The position numbers and the translations under genes are program-made. From an uncultured Bacilli bacterium (lineage in GTDB: Bacteria > Bacillota_I > Bacilli_A > ML615J-28 > CAG-313), in NCBI GenBank assembly GCA_947627685.1, contig CANQWZ010000059.1, positions 1 through 8,033 on the forward strand: a stretch of 8,033 nucleotides of DNA. Reading direction: 5' to 3'. Position 1 is the first letter of the stretch, and each line of letters opens with the position of its first letter. Below the pieces are notes generated by a model. That model searched no databases. It had not been told where the DNA came from and saw nothing but the letters and a program-made list of their open reading frames with translations. This document shows, piece by piece, positions 5,709 to 8,033 of this stretch.

Positions 5709-7286
5709 ATGATGCCTATTTGGCTTTGTATTCTTCTAGTAGTTATTATTGCGCTTGTAGTAGGTGGCGTAGCATGGTTGTTAGCATATAATCATGGTAA
5801 ACAAACAATCGAAAATAAATATGAACGTTTGGGTAAAGATGCCACTAAAATTATTGAGGATGCTGAAAAAGAAGGTCAAGCTCAAAAAAGAGATTTAATC
5901 AAAGAAGGAAAAAAAGAAATTGCTGAAGCAAAAGAAGCAATGGAAAAAGAAATTAATAATAAAAAAGCTGATCTTCAAGAAGAAGCAAAAAAATTAGATC
6001 GTCGTGAAACAAATTTAGAAAATCGATCTGATAATCTTGATAAACGTGAAAGTAGTTTAATTACTAAAGAAAATAAATTAGAAGAAAGAATTGCTGAAGT
6101 TGAAAAACGTAATAATAAAATAGAAGAATTAATTAATGAACAAGAACAAAAATTAATGGAAATTGCTAATTTAGATCAAGAAGAAGCAAGAACAATTGTA
6201 TTTAAACGTTTAGAAGAAGATATGTCAATGGAAATGGCTGTCTACGTTAAAGATGAGGTAGAAAAAGCAAAATCAGAAGCTAGCCATAAGTCCCAAGTTA
6301 TTTTAGCTAATGCTATTCATCAATATGCAAACGAAACCGTTCAAGAAAAAACGGTATCAGTAGTAGCACTTCCAAACGATGAGATGAAAGGACGCATTAT
6401 TGGCCGTGAAGGACGTAACATAAGAGCAATTGAAGCAGTTACGGGTGTTGATTTAATTATTGATGATACTCCTGATTCAGTTGTTATTTCTTGTTTTGAT
6501 CCAATTAGAAGAGAAATTGCTAGAAGAACCCTTGAAATCTTAGTAAGTGATGGTAGAATTCAACCACCTAGAATTGAAGAAGTTTATAGTAAATGTACTA
6601 AAGAATTAGAAAATGAAATTAGAGAAGAAGGCGAAAAGGCTGTCTTCGAAACAGGTATTGGTAAAATTCATCCTGAACTAGTAAAATTAATAGGTAGACT
6701 TCGTTTTAGAACAAGTTATGGACAAAATGCTTTAGCACATTCTAAAGAAGTTGCCTTCCTTGCTGGAAAACTTGCTGTTGAAATTGGTGAAGATGAGATT
6801 TTAGCAAGACGTGCTGGTTTACTTCATGATATAGGTAAATCAACCGATCATGAACAAGAAGGAAGCCATGTTGATATTGGTGTAGAAATTGCTACTAAAT
6901 TTAGAGAAAATCCGGTTGTTATAAATGCTATTGCTTCACACCATGGTGATGTAGAACCAGATAACGTTATATCTGATCTTGTAGCTGCAGCCGATACCCT
7001 TTCAGCTGCTCGTCCTGGAGCTCGTAGTGAATCACTTGATAATTATATTAAACGACTACAACAACTAGAAGATTTAAGTAATGAATTTAAAGGTGTAGAT
7101 AAAACATATGCTCTTCAAGCTGGTCGTGAAGTTAGAATTATTGTTAAACCAGAAGAAATCACCGATGCTGATGCATATAAACTTGCCCGTGATATTAAAA
7201 ATAAAATTGAATCAACAATGAATTATCCTGGTACAATTAAAGTAACTGTTATTAGAGAAACTCGAGTTCAAGAAGTAGCTCGTTAG
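5709..7286 (+). CDS. rny: Ribonuclease Y
   Basis: RNase Y is the membrane-anchored endoribonuclease that starts decay of many mRNAs in Firmicutes and acts as a scaffold for RNA-degrading enzymes. The 525 residues fit the family (about 520). In order: an N-terminal membrane helix (about 4-26), a long charged coiled coil rich in Lys, Glu and Arg (about 32-165), a KH RNA-binding domain with the GRIIGREGRN loop (228-237), and an HD phosphohydrolase domain with His344, the His373-Asp374 pair in LLHDIGKS, His411-His412 and the AAADTLSAARPGAR block (426-439). No key residue is missing. I chose the ATG at 5709 over 5712 because of AAGGAG 9 bases upstream. It is driven by a consensus promoter and followed by ymdB after 17 bases, the order also seen in Bacillus. 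Confidence 0.98.
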   Translation: MMPIWLCILLVVIIALVVGGVAWLLAYNHGKQTIENKYERLGKDATKIIEDAEKEGQAQKRDLIKEGKKEIAEAKEAMEKEINNKKADLQEEAKKLDRRETNLENRSDNLDKRESSLITKENKLEERIAEVEKRNNKIEELINEQEQKLMEIANLDQEEARTIVFKRLEEDMSMEMAVYVKDEVEKAKSEASHKSQVILANAIHQYANETVQEKTVSVVALPNDEMKGRIIGREGRNIRAIEAVTGVDLIIDDTPDSVVISCFDPIRREIARRTLEILVSDGRIQPPRIEEVYSKCTKELENEIREEGEKAVFETGIGKIHPELVKLIGRLRFRTSYGQNALAHSKEVAFLAGKLAVEIGEDEILARRAGLLHDIGKSTDHEQEGSHVDIGVEIATKFRENPVVINAIASHHGDVEPDNVISDLVAAADTLSAARPGARSESLDNYIKRLQQLEDLSNEFKGVDKTYALQAGREVRIIVKPEEITDADAYKLARDIKNKIESTMNYPGTIKVTVIRETRVQEVAR

Positions 7287-7303
7287 AAAGTGAATTAAAA
7301 AGC

Positions 7304-8033
7304 ATGAAAATACTTTTCATAGGTGATATTTTTAGTGTTTTAGGTCGTGAAATGATTGATCAATATTTGGAAAATATAAGAATTACTAAAAATATTAACT
7401 TTATAATTGCCAATGGTGAAAATATTGCGCATGGTAATGGTATTACTAATAACTATTATAAATTTTTATTAGAACACCACATCAATGTTGTAACACTTGG
7501 CAATCATACATTTGCTAACCATGATATTTATAATTTTATTGATGATGCTAAAAATTTGATTAGACCATTGAATTATCCTTGTGGTGTACCTGGCAAAGGT
7601 TATGTAACAATTAAGTATAATAATTTAACAATAACTATCTTTCAAATAATGGGAAGGACTTTTATGAATACACCTCTTGATTGTCCTTTTGCTAAAACGG
7701 AAGAATTACTTAATAATGTTAAAAGTGACTTATATTTTTGTGATTTCCATGGTGAAGCAACTAGTGAAAAAATTGCTTTTGCTCATCATTTTGATGGTAG
7801 AATAAATATTATTGTCGGTACTCATACCCATGTTCAAACTAATGATGCTCATATTTTACCTAAAGGTACAATGTATATGACTGATTTAGGCATGACAGGT
7901 GCGCTTGATGGGGTTATTGGCGTAACTAACGAAACAATTATTAAACGTTTCATGACCGGTTTACCGGTACGTCATACACCAATGGATGAAGGCAGAAGAC
8001 AGTTAAATGGTTTAATCGTAGAAATTAATGATA
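7304..8033 (+). CDS. ymdB: YmdB-family metallophosphoesterase (3' truncated)
   Basis: YmdB of Bacillus is a dimetal phosphoesterase acting on 2',3'-cyclic nucleotides and affecting motility and biofilm choices; it also influences RNase Y-dependent RNA levels. Of about 264 residues, the first 243 are visible; the frame runs off the right edge without a stop. The metal ligands expected from Bacillus YmdB are all found: Asp8 (FIGDI), Glu39 and Asn40 (NGEN), Asn67 and His68 (GNHT), His149 (DFHGEATSEK), His174 and His176 (GTHTHVQT). MTDLGMTGALDGVIG and ETIIKRF are also family-like. Small changes from Bacillus are FHGEAT for FHAEAT and GNHTFANHD for GNHTWDKKE. The start is 17 bases after the rny stop with only a weak purine stretch (GAAAGTGA) before it, and no promoter, so it is co-transcribed with rny and perhaps translationally coupled. 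Confidence 0.95.
   Translation, partial: MKILFIGDIFSVLGREMIDQYLENIRITKNINFIIANGENIAHGNGITNNYYKFLLEHHINVVTLGNHTFANHDIYNFIDDAKNLIRPLNYPCGVPGKGYVTIKYNNLTITIFQIMGRTFMNTPLDCPFAKTEELLNNVKSDLYFCDFHGEATSEKIAFAHHFDGRINIIVGTHTHVQTNDAHILPKGTMYMTDLGMTGALDGVIGVTNETIIKRFMTGLPVRHTPMDEGRRQLNGLIVEIND

Noticed and set aside
7955..7968. Tandem ACCGGT palindromes
   Set aside because: They lie within conserved ymdB codons (T-G-L-P-V); the repetition is explained by the protein sequence. Similar CCGGT pairs near the recU 3' end are likewise coding.
1..8033. CRISPR array, tRNA, rRNA, insertion sequence, attachment site or defence system
   Set aside because: None seen: no repeated spacer-like units, transposase or integrase motifs, or long non-coding stretch; the largest intergenic gap is 208 bases.

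Overview
This window is ordinary chromosomal housekeeping DNA from a strongly A+T-rich bacterium, most likely a low-GC Firmicute or a relative of the Mollicutes. The reasons are RecU and RNase Y (both typical of this group), purine-rich AGGAGG-type ribosome binding sites, sigma-A type promoters, and the linkages pgsA-recA and rny-ymdB, which are also close together in Bacillus. Tryptophan is encoded by TGG throughout and no TGA occurs in frame. All seven complete stop codons are TAA or TAG, so the sequence does not distinguish code 11 from code 4. The species cannot be named from the sequence alone.

Layout. Bases 1-2334 hold the two subunits of a heterodimeric ABC exporter, the first cut off by the left edge and the two genes overlapping by one base. 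A promoter at 2405-2433 then starts pgsA (phospholipid synthesis), followed 9 bases later by recA (recombination) and a hairpin terminator. The gene upp (uracil salvage) follows and ends in a hairpin that also serves the convergent recU (Holliday junction resolvase, minus strand). From the 208-bp recU-rny intergenic region two promoters fire outward: one for recU, and a perfect-consensus one for rny (RNase Y). The metallophosphoesterase gene ymdB follows rny by 17 bases and runs off the right edge.

How the genes relate. RecA and RecU act in the same homologous recombination pathway (strand exchange, then junction resolution). RNase Y and YmdB are often neighbours and both touch RNA turnover and cyclic nucleotide metabolism. 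PgsA makes the precursor of anionic phospholipids. The ABC pair is a membrane exporter of unknown substrate with one intact and one degenerate ATP site.

I did not find an undescribed system. The most interesting details are regulatory: a 12-bp perfect palindrome in the rny leader, transcripts for pgsA and recU that appear to begin almost at their Shine-Dalgarno sequence, a two-way terminator embedded in the recU coding end, and a weak SOS-box-like sequence inside the pgsA-recA promoter.
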